NCBI GenBank assembly: GCA_937864265.1
Contig: CALMIR010000084.1
Location: 1-41,125 of the forward strand
From: an uncultured Saprospirales bacterium
GTDB lineage: Bacteria > Bacteroidota > Bacteroidia > Chitinophagales > Saprospiraceae
Reading direction: 5' to 3'
Length of the DNA: 41,125 nt
A program made the position numbers and the translations under genes. Position 1 is the stretch's first letter, and every line of letters starts with the position of its first letter. Shown here in pieces: positions 15,249 to 23,204 of this stretch. The notes under the pieces were generated by a model that saw nothing but the letters and a program-made list of their open reading frames with translations, did not search any database and had not been told where the DNA came from.

Positions 15249-18128
15249 TCAAACGTTGACGCTGAGGTAGTCCTCTCGATTGATGTCTAGTTTTTGCATT
15301 TTGGACACCAAGGTGCGGTCATTCAACCCAAGTAGTTTGGCCGCACCATGCGGTCCGGTAACCCGCCAGTTGGTTTTTTGCAAAGCTTTCAGAATGTGCT
15401 TCCTTTGCATGTCTTCAAAGCTGAGAAAAGCCCCTGCGCTATGATCTTCATCGGTGTAAACGACTTCATTTTGTCGTGCAAAACTGGCCCTTATGTTGAG
15501 TACTTTACCAGCAGTGAGTACTACTGCCCGTTCGACAATATTTTCAAGTTCCCTGACATTGCCTGGAAAATCATACTGTTCCAGCAATTTTAGATCTGCA
15601 GGTGAAATTTCCGTGATCTTTTTTCCAGATCGATCTCCATATTTTTTTACAAAATGCCTGACAAGCAGCGGTATATCTTCCTTGCGCTCTCGCAAAGGCA
15701 TATTCTTGATGGGAAATACATTGAGGCGATAGTAGAGGTCTTCCCGGAAAAGGCCTTCTTTGACCATTTTCTCCAGGTTTTTATTGGTAGCGGCTACTAC
15801 GCGCACGTTCACATGTATGGTTTTTTCACCGCCAACCCGCTCAAACTCTCCTTCTTGTAAAACCCGCAGCAATTTAGATTGCAGGTCAAGTGGCATTTCG
15901 CCTATTTCATCCAGAAACAGGGTACCGCCGTCGGCCATTTCGAAACGGCCCTTTTTTTGGTGGATAGCGCCTGTGAATGCGCCTTTTTCGTGACCAAACA
16001 GCTCGCTCTCAATGAGGTGCTCAGGCAAAGCCGCACAATTCACTTTCACCATCACTTTCTTTTCCCGGGCGCTGAGCGAATGGATGGCGCGAGCAAGGAG
16101 TTCTTTTCCCGTACCCGTTTCGCCCAATATGAGCACAGTCGTGTCTGAATCGGCTACTAATACGATTTGCTGCAAAAGCTGACGATAGACTTTGTTGGAT
16201 GTGATGATATCATTGAAGTTGAATTCAGCGCCTATTTCTTCTCTTAGTAGTACATTGTCTTTGTCCAATTGTTGGGACAGGTGCTCAATTTGTTCGAATG
16301 CCTGCTTCAACGCTTTTTCCTGTTTTTTGCGCATGCTGATGTCTCTGCCGATAATGCCTATGAAAGCATTTTTATGATGCTCAATGTGCTGGATGCTAAG
16401 CTCTATCGGAATTTCTCTATTGTTTTTGTCCAAGAAGAGCATTTCCTTTAGAGAAGAATCCTCATGAAGGTCATTGCTTGTTGCCATTTCCGGGCAAATG
16501 ATGCTAAGCGGTTTGTTCAATAAGGATCGAGGATTGTATTTTAAAAGCCGACAGGCGGCAGGATTGACAAACTTTATTTTTTTTTCTTCATCTGTCCAAA
16601 TAATCAGAGCTGTTGTTGTTTCAAAAGTTTTCTGAGCAAGCATCAATTGCTCATCTCGTTTTTGCTTACCCCTCCAGTCGCGCATAAAAATACAATCCAG
16701 TTCCCTGCCTTGATAATTAACATAGTTCAGGCTACAATACACAGGGATTTTTGTGCCATCTTTCAACACAAGATCCGATTCAATTTCAATTTGTTTTTCC
16801 TCGCGCAATTTTTGCCAAAGCATCGCGCGCTTTTCGGGGGCATTTGGGCTATCGTATAATTGATAGACACTCATCTCTCTAACTTCCGCTTCGGAGTAGC
16901 CCGTTTTTTTGCAAAAAGCCTGATTGAAATTGATGATATTTCCATCTGCATCTACCCAGAGCACCATCTCGCCAGCATTATTTAGTGCAAACTGCATCAA
17001 GCGCAGTTCTTCTTCTTCTTTATGGCGTTCTGAATAATCGCGAGTAAAGACGCAATTGAATTCTTGGTCTTTAAATTTGATGTAATTGAGGGTGGATACT
17101 GCCGGGAAAGTTTTGCCGCTTTTGGTTGTCAATTCGATTTGGTATTCCATATACTTTTTTCGTCTCAGCTCTTCCCACATCGTTTCTCTAGCCACATTGG
17201 TAAAAGCAGGAGCCAAATCGATTGAAGTGAGCTTCATCAATTCTTGTCGAGTATAACCTAATCGTTCACAAACGGCATGGTTTACATAAAAGAAAGAGCC
17301 ATCCGGGCGAACCCAAAAGATCATCTCATTGGCATTATCAATGGTAAACTGGCTCAGGTATAGATCTTCCGTTTTGGCTTCAAAATCAGAGATATCTTTC
17401 ACCGCCCCGAAGAGTTTCAGCGCTTGTCCAGTATCCGAGCGCTGGGGCATCCCGTTGATGACATAACGACCAAAAGTACTTTCTCCTTGTCGGCCTATCA
17501 CCTCTTGTTCAAAAGAATCATTAGACGTCAGGCTATTGCGAAAACGCTGGATGAGCTCCTGTGTTTGCGCTTTTCCCAAACGGGGCAAAAGCATTTTGAG
17601 CAGATCTTTCTTTTTGAAAGTCAGTAAGTTGCCCTCGAGATCCAACCATTTGAGGCACTGTCCGGTAAGCGTAAATTCCCTTTTTACCGCATCGTATTCC
17701 CAACCGCCCACTTTACCCAATCCGGCCATTACTTCCAGAATGTCGATTAAACGATTAGAATCCATCAAATTTTCCACCACCACCATGGCCCATTCATGAT
17801 CGGGGCCCACTATCATTAGGGCATCCATGCGAACGGGTATGAGCAAGCCATCTCGCGTAATGAATTCTGCTTCTACCTGATATTCTCTTTTTTGGCAAAG
17901 AATGCCCCAGGTTTTTTTCCAAGAAAAAAGATTGATAAAAGGATTGATTTCGAAAAAGACCATTTCCAGCAGTTCTTCTTTGCTGTAGCCCAGGTCTTCG
18001 CAAATTTTGCGGTTGGCACCTAATATCTTGCCATCTGCATTAAGCCATAACGTACCATTGCGAAAGAGTTCGAAACCTTTCTGATAAGAGGACATGGCAC
18101 GTGAAAATGCTTCTCTAACATGCGGCAT
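15249..18128 (-). CDS. Sigma-54-dependent transcriptional regulator with five PAS domains
   Basis: The 959-aa protein is a bacterial enhancer-binding protein. About five PAS sensor domains fill residues 20-615 (examples: [74 protein letters not shown]). A coiled coil ([21 protein letters not shown]) links to the AAA+ domain: Walker A GETGTGKE near 667, the sigma-54 contact loop GAFTGA near 716, Walker [13 protein letters not shown], and [20 protein letters not shown] Fis-type HTH ends the protein ([19 protein letters not shown]). It has no receiver domain, so signals should enter through PAS ligands or partners. Targets are unknown. Confidence 0.95.
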   Translation of the reverse strand: MPHVREAFSRAMSSYQKGFELFRNGTLWLNADGKILGANRKICEDLGYSKEELLEMVFFEINPFINLFSWKKTWGILCQKREYQVEAEFITRDGLLIPVRMDALMIVGPDHEWAMVVVENLMDSNRLIDILEVMAGLGKVGGWEYDAVKREFTLTGQCLKWLDLEGNLLTFKKKDLLKMLLPRLGKAQTQELIQRFRNSLTSNDSFEQEVIGRQGESTFGRYVINGMPQRSDTGQALKLFGAVKDISDFEAKTEDLYLSQFTIDNANEMIFWVRPDGSFFYVNHAVCERLGYTRQELMKLTSIDLAPAFTNVARETMWEELRRKKYMEYQIELTTKSGKTFPAVSTLNYIKFKDQEFNCVFTRDYSERHKEEEELRLMQFALNNAGEMVLWVDADGNIINFNQAFCKKTGYSEAEVREMSVYQLYDSPNAPEKRAMLWQKLREEKQIEIESDLVLKDGTKIPVYCSLNYVNYQGRELDCIFMRDWRGKQKRDEQLMLAQKTFETTTALIIWTDEEKKIKFVNPAACRLLKYNPRSLLNKPLSIICPEMATSNDLHEDSSLKEMLFLDKNNREIPIELSIQHIEHHKNAFIGIIGRDISMRKKQEKALKQAFEQIEHLSQQLDKDNVLLREEIGAEFNFNDIITSNKVYRQLLQQIVLVADSDTTVLILGETGTGKELLARAIHSLSAREKKVMVKVNCAALPEHLIESELFGHEKGAFTGAIHQKKGRFEMADGGTLFLDEIGEMPLDLQSKLLRVLQEGEFERVGGEKTIHVNVRVVAATNKNLEKMVKEGLFREDLYYRLNVFPIKNMPLRERKEDIPLLVRHFVKKYGDRSGKKITEISPADLKLLEQYDFPGNVRELENIVERAVVLTAGKVLNIRASFARQNEVVYTDEDHSAGAFLSFEDMQRKHILKALQKTNWRVTGPHGAAKLLGLNDRTLVSKMQKLDINREDYLSVNV

Positions 18129-18240
18129 AGAGGGTTGGATAATGAATTGATTAAAGCTGGCAAATATAAATTGCAGGAGGCTCGCCTTTCCAGTTCAACA
18201 ACTAGAACGAATAATAGTTGCAAAAAATTCTATGCCTTTC

Positions 18241-19137
18241 TTATTGATTTATTATTCCTTTTTTTCCAATTTGCCCAGAGTTTAGGATGGTTTCATTGTA
18301 GTTTTTTAGCTCAACAACTTGGGTAGGTAGGTAGAAGCCGGCTTTGATCAGGGCATTAACGGCGTGAACGATGGCTTGGCTTTTTACGATCAGTCCATTG
18401 GTGTTTTTATCAAAAGTATTGATCCAATAATACACTTTTATATTCACGGTGCTATTTCCCAGGTTGTCGATCACGACAGTAGGTACTTTTTCTTCCCATA
18501 AAATGCCCTTTACCTGATGTAGTGCTTTCGTGATGACTTCTACAGCCAAAGGCAAATCGGAATCATAATCGATGCCAATGGAAAAATCTGAGCGCAAATA
18601 GCCATCAATGGTGTAGTTGAAAAGCGGGGTTTTTAACAACAAACCATTGGGTATGTAAACATCTTTGCCATCAAAGGTTTTTACCAGGGTATCTCTGAGC
18701 GATAGCCTTTCAATTTTACCAACTACATTGCCACTTTCTATCACATCTCCGATTCGAAATGGCCTATTGAAGGCCATAATGATTCCAGCCAAAAAATTTT
18801 CTCCAATGTCTTTAAATGCAAAACCTATGATAAAAGCGGAAATACCCGCACCTGCTAATATACTGGCTGCCGCATCGCCCAAGCCTATGATGCGCAGCGC
18901 GATGAGAAACCCTATGATGCTGATTACAATCTTGACAATTTTAGACAAAAAATCTGCCAGCAAAGGGTCGTCCATGCGGCGTTTTAGTAATTTAAGGCTG
19001 AACCTACCGATTGTGTTGGCTACAAACCAAGCCATAACCAGTAAAAAAAGGGCTAACACCAGCTTAGGAAACAGGCTTACAAAAAGATTGTAATAGTTGT
19101 CCAACTCGTCTAGTAGGTCGTTCAGGAAGTTTTGCAT
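18241..19137 (-). CDS. Small-conductance mechanosensitive channel (MscS family)
   Basis: The 298-aa protein has the MscS core: TM1 (LVLALFLLVMAWFVANTIG), TM2 (IVISIIGFLIALRIIGL) and the pore helix TM3 (AAASILAGAGISAFIIGFAFKDIGENFLAGI), then the beta-domain (RPFRIGDVIESGNVVGKIERLSLRDT, DVYIPNGLL) and the alpha/beta C-terminal domain. It opens under membrane tension and releases solutes during hypo-osmotic shock. It is the last of several minus-strand genes for envelope/stress proteins (YtxH, holin-like, a 113-aa protein), so a shared role in osmotic or envelope stress is reasonable. A 73-bp gap with a GCTCGAT/ATCGAGC hairpin separates it from the gene before it. Confidence 0.95.
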   Translation of the reverse strand: MQNFLNDLLDELDNYYNLFVSLFPKLVLALFLLVMAWFVANTIGRFSLKLLKRRMDDPLLADFLSKIVKIVISIIGFLIALRIIGLGDAAASILAGAGISAFIIGFAFKDIGENFLAGIIMAFNRPFRIGDVIESGNVVGKIERLSLRDTLVKTFDGKDVYIPNGLLLKTPLFNYTIDGYLRSDFSIGIDYDSDLPLAVEVITKALHQVKGILWEEKVPTVVIDNLGNSTVNIKVYYWINTFDKNTNGLIVKSQAIVHAVNALIKAGFYLPTQVVELKNYNETILNSGQIGKKGIINQ

Positions 19138-19183
19138 TCAAAATAAGTTTAGTGCTTTGATAGGTCGGGCAACAACCTTTTTC

Positions 19184-19199
19184 GCTCGATTTATCGAGC
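19184..19199. repeat. Perfect short palindrome before mscS-like gene
   Basis: GCTCGAT-TT-ATCGAGC is a perfect 7-bp inverted repeat in the gap between the 113-aa protein gene and the MscS gene. It has no T-run on the minus strand, so it is more likely an RNA processing hairpin or operator than a terminator. Confidence 0.5.
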
Positions 19200-19209
19200 A
19201 AGATAGGGC

Positions 19210-19551
19210 TTAAACGTTATTTTCCGCAGCGTACTCGGAGCTTTGTTGATATATTTTCAACAAACTAATAGCAGTATTGACAATAGACAGCCAAAAATTC
19301 ATTTTGTTTTCTGTCGGCATTTCAGGGTTAACGTTTTTATGGTTGAGGTACTGCTTGGCCAGATAACCCAACCCGGCGGTCAATCCAATAGGCAGCGCTA
19401 TCTTAGTGATCAATTCATTCCTCAGCCTTCGCTGCCCTACGTGTACAGACTTTTCCAATCCGGCCTGAGCCAGTGAAATTTTGATCAGGGACAAAGCTTT
19501 AGCCTCGCGCAATTCCTGCAAACTATTGATTGGATCTTTCTTTTCTTTCAT
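19210..19551 (-). CDS. Conserved small protein of the stress cluster, one or two membrane segments
   Basis: The 113-aa product is not a family I can name. It begins with a charged helix (MKEKKDPINSLQELREAKAL...), has a hydrophobic segment near residues 48-65 (ITKIALPIGLTAGLGYLA) and a weaker one around FWLSIVNTAISLLK. The start is the ATG at 19551; a TTG at 19566 would add five residues. The gene overlaps the end of the holin-like gene by 29 bp, which suggests translational coupling and a joint role in the envelope. Confidence 0.7.
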   Translation of the reverse strand: MKEKKDPINSLQELREAKALSLIKISLAQAGLEKSVHVGQRRLRNELITKIALPIGLTAGLGYLAKQYLNHKNVNPEMPTENKMNFWLSIVNTAISLLKIYQQSSEYAAENNV

Positions 19552-19906
19552 TGTATAAATTTTCAATGATTATTCCTACGATAGGCCCAGTAATAAGGCG
19601 ATGCCTGCTCGCAAAAAGAATGACCAATAAGATTAAATAAATGACTGCAACCAATGCATACCCCAAAGGGTAGGAATCAAGCAATTCTGCAAAGTAGGCT
19701 CCCAGTGCGATGCCTGAGAAAATAAAAACCAATGCCATCAAACTCAATACAATAAACCCAGTGACCAGAGAGGAGCCCAATAAAGAAATACGCTCTACCA
19801 GGCTGAGTTTGTGGTACTCAATTTGTTGTTCCAAATATGCTTTGGAGTAGCCCAGCACTTGTCCGAGAGCTTCGAGGGTATCATCCAGGTGTTCTTCTTT
19901 TTCCAT
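19523..19906 (-). CDS. Phage-holin-superfamily (Holin-X-like) membrane protein
   Basis: The 127-aa protein has an N-terminal amphipathic helix (LEALGQVLGYSKAYLEQQIEYHKL), then two transmembrane segments joined by a short loop (about 45-70, LVTGFIVLSLMALVFIFSGIALG; about 78-98, LGYALVAVIYLILLVILFA) and a basic tail. This matches the chromosomal 'phage holin family' proteins found beside YtxH and MscS genes in many bacteria. There are no phage genes around, so lysis is unlikely; the neighbourhood suggests a membrane-stress role. The next gene overlaps its end by 29 bp. Confidence 0.75.
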   Translation of the reverse strand: MEKEEHLDDTLEALGQVLGYSKAYLEQQIEYHKLSLVERISLLGSSLVTGFIVLSLMALVFIFSGIALGAYFAELLDSYPLGYALVAVIYLILLVILFASRHRLITGPIVGIIIENLYNERKERSNQ

Positions 19907-19932
19907 TCTGTTTGTATTCGTATGAAATGGAA

Positions 19933-19966
19933 CGCCACAGATTATACGATCGCAGAATCTGTGGCG
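19933..19966. repeat. Strong hairpin between ytxH-like and holin-like genes
   Basis: CGCCACAGATT (19933-19943) is fully complementary to AATCTGTGGCG (19956-19966), an 11-bp stem with a 12-nt loop. No T-run follows on the minus strand, so it could adjust relative expression or RNA stability within the operon rather than end it. Confidence 0.6.
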
Positions 19967-19988
19967 TGGGGTGAATCAATGTCCGGTT

Positions 19989-20357
19989 TTATTTGGTTGC
20001 AAGGGAAGCCGCGCCGTTTTCAACAGTGGCTTTAGCCTTATCCATGCCTTTTTTAAGGCTTGAGCGAGCTGAGTCCACCATCTCTTCGGCACCATCAGCT
20101 GTGTGGTCGATGGCTTGGTGTGCCCGGTTAGTCAGGTTATTGATCCATTCACCTCCTTTTTCTACCATAGTGGAAACTCCGGATGATACCCTGTTGGCAT
20201 TCTCTTGTACATAGGTACTGGCTTGATGGCCATATTCTGTGGCTTTTTCAGAAACAGTTTGACGAAATGCACGTCCCTGTTTTGAATTCAGCCAAAAGCC
20301 TACAGCCGCACCTGCAATTATTCCTAAGCCGAACATTCTGCTTTTTACATTACTCAT
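19989..20357 (-). CDS. YtxH domain-containing protein
   Basis: The 122-aa protein starts with the YtxH signature, a short glycine/alanine-rich membrane anchor (MFGLGIIAGAAVGFWLNSKQG followed by RAFRQTVSEKATEYG), and continues as a long amphipathic helix rich in Ala, Lys and Glu, similar to LEA- or apolipoprotein-like stress proteins. YtxH proteins are general-stress proteins in Bacillus. A CCGAACA motif and a TTCTATTAATAGAA palindrome lie in the 102-bp region upstream, likely holding its promoter. Confidence 0.88.
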   Translation of the reverse strand: MSNVKSRMFGLGIIAGAAVGFWLNSKQGRAFRQTVSEKATEYGHQASTYVQENANRVSSGVSTMVEKGGEWINNLTNRAHQAIDHTADGAEEMVDSARSSLKKGMDKAKATVENGAASLATK

Positions 20358-20394
20358 GGTAAGGATGATTTTGGTTTATTTAATTTTTAATCAA

Positions 20395-20408
20395 TTCTAT
20401 TAATAGAA
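20395..20408. promoter_or_regulatory. 14-bp perfect palindrome upstream of ytxH-like gene
   Basis: TTCTATTAATAGAA is a perfect palindrome 38 bp before the start codon at 20357 and between it and the CCGAACA motif. The position suits an operator, but the AT-rich context makes chance plausible. Confidence 0.35.
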
Positions 20409-20425
20409 CGGAATAACATAAACGC

Positions 20426-20432
20426 TGTTCGG
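20426..20432 (-). promoter_or_regulatory. CCGAACA motif upstream of ytxH-like gene
   Basis: On the minus strand the context is ATACCGAACAGCG preceded by a long T-rich tract. It lies about 68 bp before the ATG. The same motif precedes the DUF1328 and lmo0937-like genes. Confidence 0.45.
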
Positions 20433-20459
20433 TATGAAAAAAAAATAATAAAAAAAATT

Positions 20460-21572
20460 TCAACTGTCTTTAAAGTAATTCAGAATGCGGTATCGGTTCT
20501 CATTGTATTTTTTCTCAAATACCGCTTCGTTTTTATAAAGATTTTCGCTCAATAATTCGCTCACGGGCTTTAATGCCTCAATGTGCATGAAAACAATGCG
20601 TATGATTGCAATGACGGGCAAGGCCAAAATCAAGCCGGCTATGCCCCACACGGCACCGCCCACAAGTAGTGCCAGAATGGCGGCAAAAGGATTGATCTTA
20701 ACGCTGTTGCCTACAATTTTCGGCGTAATAAAATTGCCTTCAATAGATTGGATGGACGTGTAAAGTATAACGACCGATACAGGTTGCCACCAAGAGTCGG
20801 CTGTAGCCAATGAATAGAGAAAAGGGAATAAACCGCCCAGGGTTGTCCCTACATAAGGAATGATAGCTAAAAAAGCGCCCAAAAACCCCCAGAATAAAGC
20901 ATAATCCACACCAATGATCCACAGACCTAAACTATTCAAACCACCCAGGATCAAAATGACCACCAACAGACCATATAAATACTTCTGGCTGATCCGGCGA
21001 ATTTGGGTGATGGCGAGATCGGCTCTACGCCTGGCGAAATCGTCGAATTGATAAAGGGCATAGTTTTTTAGAGAGGTGCGGTATAGCATCCAGAAAAACG
21101 TAAATATTATCGTCAACAATAAACCTGCTATAACACTTGAAAGCGAACTAAGGCTTTCTGGCAAAAAGTCGCTCATCCCTCCCGATAAGTTTTCAGTCAA
21201 CCAGCTTTGAATCGCTTCTTCGCGCTGCCCTAATTGTCCTCCCAGCCAATGAACCAACTGATAAATACCACTATCTATTTTATCTCTCACATTGGGCATA
21301 TCGTTGATAACACGAACAATCTGATAGGCGAACAAGCTGGTAATGCCCAGTACTGGCACCAGGATGGTCAGAAAGGAAAGCAGGATGGCAGATACCCTAT
21401 TTTGGGTCGCCGTTTCGAAAAAATTGCTTAGTGGGATAAGCATGGCTGCAAAAAAAGCACCAAACATAAGTGGCACTAATATGCTTTTACTTACAATTAG
21501 AATGTAAGTACCCAAGGTGAGCGCAATGAGAAAATGGGCTAATTTTTGAACACTCAAAGCATAATTTTTCAT
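20460..21572 (-). CDS. AI-2E family transporter (UPF0118)
   Basis: The 370-aa inner-membrane protein has the AI-2E/UPF0118 pattern: two N-terminal helices (LAHFLIALTLGTYILIVSKSILVPLMFGAFFAAMLIPL), a third near residue 60-85, a large soluble middle part, and a C-terminal block of helices with PYVGTTLGGLFPFL, the conserved GNFITPKIVGNSVKINPFAAI and WGIAGLILALPVIAI. Family members are assigned to autoinducer-2 export or, for some, to Na+/H+ exchange and salt tolerance; the stress-gene surroundings favour the latter but do not prove it. Confidence 0.93.
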   Translation of the reverse strand: MKNYALSVQKLAHFLIALTLGTYILIVSKSILVPLMFGAFFAAMLIPLSNFFETATQNRVSAILLSFLTILVPVLGITSLFAYQIVRVINDMPNVRDKIDSGIYQLVHWLGGQLGQREEAIQSWLTENLSGGMSDFLPESLSSLSSVIAGLLLTIIFTFFWMLYRTSLKNYALYQFDDFARRRADLAITQIRRISQKYLYGLLVVILILGGLNSLGLWIIGVDYALFWGFLGAFLAIIPYVGTTLGGLFPFLYSLATADSWWQPVSVVILYTSIQSIEGNFITPKIVGNSVKINPFAAILALLVGGAVWGIAGLILALPVIAIIRIVFMHIEALKPVSELLSENLYKNEAVFEKKYNENRYRILNYFKDS

Positions 21573-21594
21573 AATCAGGGTGGTGTTGGGTGTA

Positions 21595-21629
21595 ACTAAA
21601 AACGCACCCGGTAAGGTACCAAGTGCGTT
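21595..21629 (-). terminator. Terminator after DUF1328 gene
   Basis: Read on the minus strand, AACGCAC...GTGCGTT (7-bp stem) is followed by TTTAGTTA. It lies 70 bp after the DUF1328 stop and 23 bp before the AI-2E start. Confidence 0.55.
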
Positions 21630-21698
21630 GCTTTAATTGCTTTTTTGGGTGATGTTTTTCCATAAGGGTAATGCCAATATATCTTATGGAGTTATTAA

Positions 21699-21863
21699 TT
21701 ATGCCTTCCGAAGGACTCCTGCCAATAAAGACACGATCAGCAACACCAAAAATACCCAAAAGACAACTTTGGCAATGGCTGCTGCACCAGCAGCGATTCC
21801 ACCAAATCCCAGTAAAGCAGCGACAATTGCTATAATAAAGAAAATTAGCGCATAACGTAACAT
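21699..21863 (-). CDS. DUF1328 family small membrane protein (YtjA-like)
   Basis: This 54-residue gene is below common ORF size limits. The product starts [20 protein letters not shown] and continues [19 protein letters not shown] before a short tail ending LRKA. Two hydrophobic helices separated by [12 protein letters not shown] are diagnostic of DUF1328. These small inner-membrane proteins are induced by stress in several phyla. It is divergent from the lmo0937-like gene, and a CCGAACA motif sits 58 bp upstream in the shared 160-bp region. Confidence 0.92.
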   Translation of the reverse strand: MLRYALIFFIIAIVAALLGFGGIAAGAAAIAKVVFWVFLVLLIVSLLAGVLRKA

Positions 21864-21921
21864 GACTGTATGTTTTTGTGATGAAAAATCTTTATTATTA
21901 AAACCCGGCCTCCAATACCGA

Positions 21922-21928
21922 TGTTCGG
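21922..21928 (-). promoter_or_regulatory. CCGAACA motif upstream of DUF1328 gene
   Basis: On the plus strand the site reads ACCGATGTTCGGT, itself an imperfect-centre palindrome; on the minus strand it gives ACCGAACATCGGT. It is one half of an inverted pair with the motif at 21969, separated by an A/T tract. Confidence 0.45.
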
Positions 21929-21968
21929 TCAGCAGTAAATATTATTTTTTTTATTTTTTTTTGAAATG

Positions 21969-21975
21969 CCGAACA
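21969..21975 (+). promoter_or_regulatory. CCGAACA motif upstream of lmo0937-like gene
   Basis: The context is a T-rich tract followed by GAAATGCCGAACACGC, 49 bp before the ATG at 22024. The arrangement closely resembles that before the ytxH-like gene. Confidence 0.45.
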
Positions 21976-22023
21976 CGCACCTACCCCGAGCAGTTTTAGA
22001 GAAACACTTCAAAATCGATCAAA

Positions 22024-22182
22024 ATGAAAGACTTACTTTGGCTTATAGCAATCATTCTTTTCGTAGGCTGGCTACTTGGTTATCAAGGCTGTGGCGCCGC
22101 AATGGGAGATTTTATCCATATCTTATTGGTATTGGCAATAGTCGCTGTTTTAATACGGCTTATAGCCGGTAAGAGGCTTTAG
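22024..22182 (+). CDS. lmo0937 family (DUF5670-like) small membrane protein
   Basis: This 52-residue gene lies in a different frame from a longer, motif-free frame at 21966-22172. The product has two hydrophobic helices: MKDLLWLIAIILFVGWLLGY, then a glycine-rich turn, then DFIHILLVLAIVAVLIRLIA and a basic end. The helix-turn-helix membrane plan and the MKDLLWLIA opening match the lmo0937 family, small proteins often found with stress genes. It is transcribed away from the DUF1328 gene and precedes an outer-membrane barrel gene by 124 bp. Confidence 0.85.
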   Translation: MKDLLWLIAIILFVGWLLGYQGCGAAMGDFIHILLVLAIVAVLIRLIAGKRL

Positions 22183-22306
22183 CCATCTCTTCTACAGCTA
22201 TTCTGTTCACGCAGATAGTACAAGGTATTATTTTTATTACATTTTAATGAATGGATTGGGAGTAGTGCTTAATCCATCAGGCTAACTATTAAAATAATAA
22301 AACACC

Positions 22307-22993
22307 ATGAAAAAGCTTTTGTTGTTTTCCTTCGCAATTTGCCACCTGTTTGGGTTGGATGCTCAGGTTTCTTCTCAAGGAAATTTTATGATGGGTTCTA
22401 AATTGGGTTTTTCCACTGCTCAATCAACCATTGAAGTGGATGGCTCCAATACACAGGGTACCCGCGCTATGCAACTCAACATTTCACCTACAATTGGCTA
22501 CTTTATATTGGATCACTGGGCTTTAGGTATCGGAATGGACTATGCTTTTAGTAAAGTTCGCGAGCCCAACGATGGTACCAATGGCGGTGAAACTTCTTTT
22601 GATAGCGATTTGCTGTTTGGACCTTTTACCAGAGCTTATCTTCCTGTAGGCGAAGACAAAGCCTTCTTTTTAGAAGCTACTTTTGGCTTCGGCAGTGCGC
22701 AAAACGAATTAGAAATAAACGGCATCAACCAAACCACTGCAAACAACGTACTCGTGGTGAGCTTTGGCCCTGGTTTTACCATTTTCTCTAACGACGCTAT
22801 TGGTATAGAGGCCATGGCTAAATACAATTGGGCCAGAAGTAGTGCTAACATCCAACTAGATGGCGTTAGCAACGTAATTAAGACCTATACCAACGCAGTG
22901 GACATTTCTATCGGTTTTCAGTTTTATTTCAGCCGCGTAGTTCCCAGTACGGGAGGAATAGGTACTACCAATCAGGGTACAAACTTTTTCTGA
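22307..22993 (+). CDS. Outer-membrane beta-barrel protein
   Basis: The 228-aa protein has a signal peptide (MKKLLLFSFAICHLFGLDAQ) and then alternating amphipathic strands with many Gly and aromatic residues: FMMGSKLGFSTAQ, AMQLNISPTIGYFILDHWALGIGMDYAFS, FGPFTRAYLPV, AFFLEATFGFGSA, VVSFGPGFTIFSNDAIGIEAMAKYNW and the final strand VDISIGFQFYFSR. The pattern is that of an eight-stranded OmpA/OmpX-like barrel. The ligand or role is not evident. It ends the stress cluster and is followed by a terminator. Confidence 0.85.
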   Translation: MKKLLLFSFAICHLFGLDAQVSSQGNFMMGSKLGFSTAQSTIEVDGSNTQGTRAMQLNISPTIGYFILDHWALGIGMDYAFSKVREPNDGTNGGETSFDSDLLFGPFTRAYLPVGEDKAFFLEATFGFGSAQNELEINGINQTTANNVLVVSFGPGFTIFSNDAIGIEAMAKYNWARSSANIQLDGVSNVIKTYTNAVDISIGFQFYFSRVVPSTGGIGTTNQGTNFF

Positions 22994-23037
22994 TCGTGCA
23001 GTGAAGCGTCTAAATTATAGGTTTTTAGGGGTATTTG

Positions 23038-23075
23038 AATGCCTGGAGAAAAAAAGTTTTCCCAGGCATTTTTTA
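23038..23075 (+). terminator. Terminator after outer-membrane barrel gene
   Basis: AATGCCTGG (23038-23046) pairs perfectly with CCAGGCATT (23062-23070), followed by TTTT, 45 bp after the barrel gene stop. Confidence 0.75.
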
Positions 23076-23204
23076 TACATTCTTGTTTAGTAAGCAGTGT
23101 TTTCTGGTTTTTTGCCTTTAGAAAAAGACTAGCTGAAGCGGCCATTCGAAGTGCTTTATGCTGGTCTTATTTCAAATCGCAAGAACTGCCAGAGAATCAT
23201 TTTA

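Noticed and set aside
19523-19906. Prophage remnant suggested by the holin-like protein
   Set aside because: No lysin, structural or integrase gene nearby; holin-superfamily proteins of this type are common chromosomal neighbours of YtxH.
21966-22172. 68-codon plus-strand frame upstream of the barrel gene
   Set aside because: An Arg-rich frame without motifs that overlaps, in another frame, the better-supported 52-aa lmo0937-like gene.
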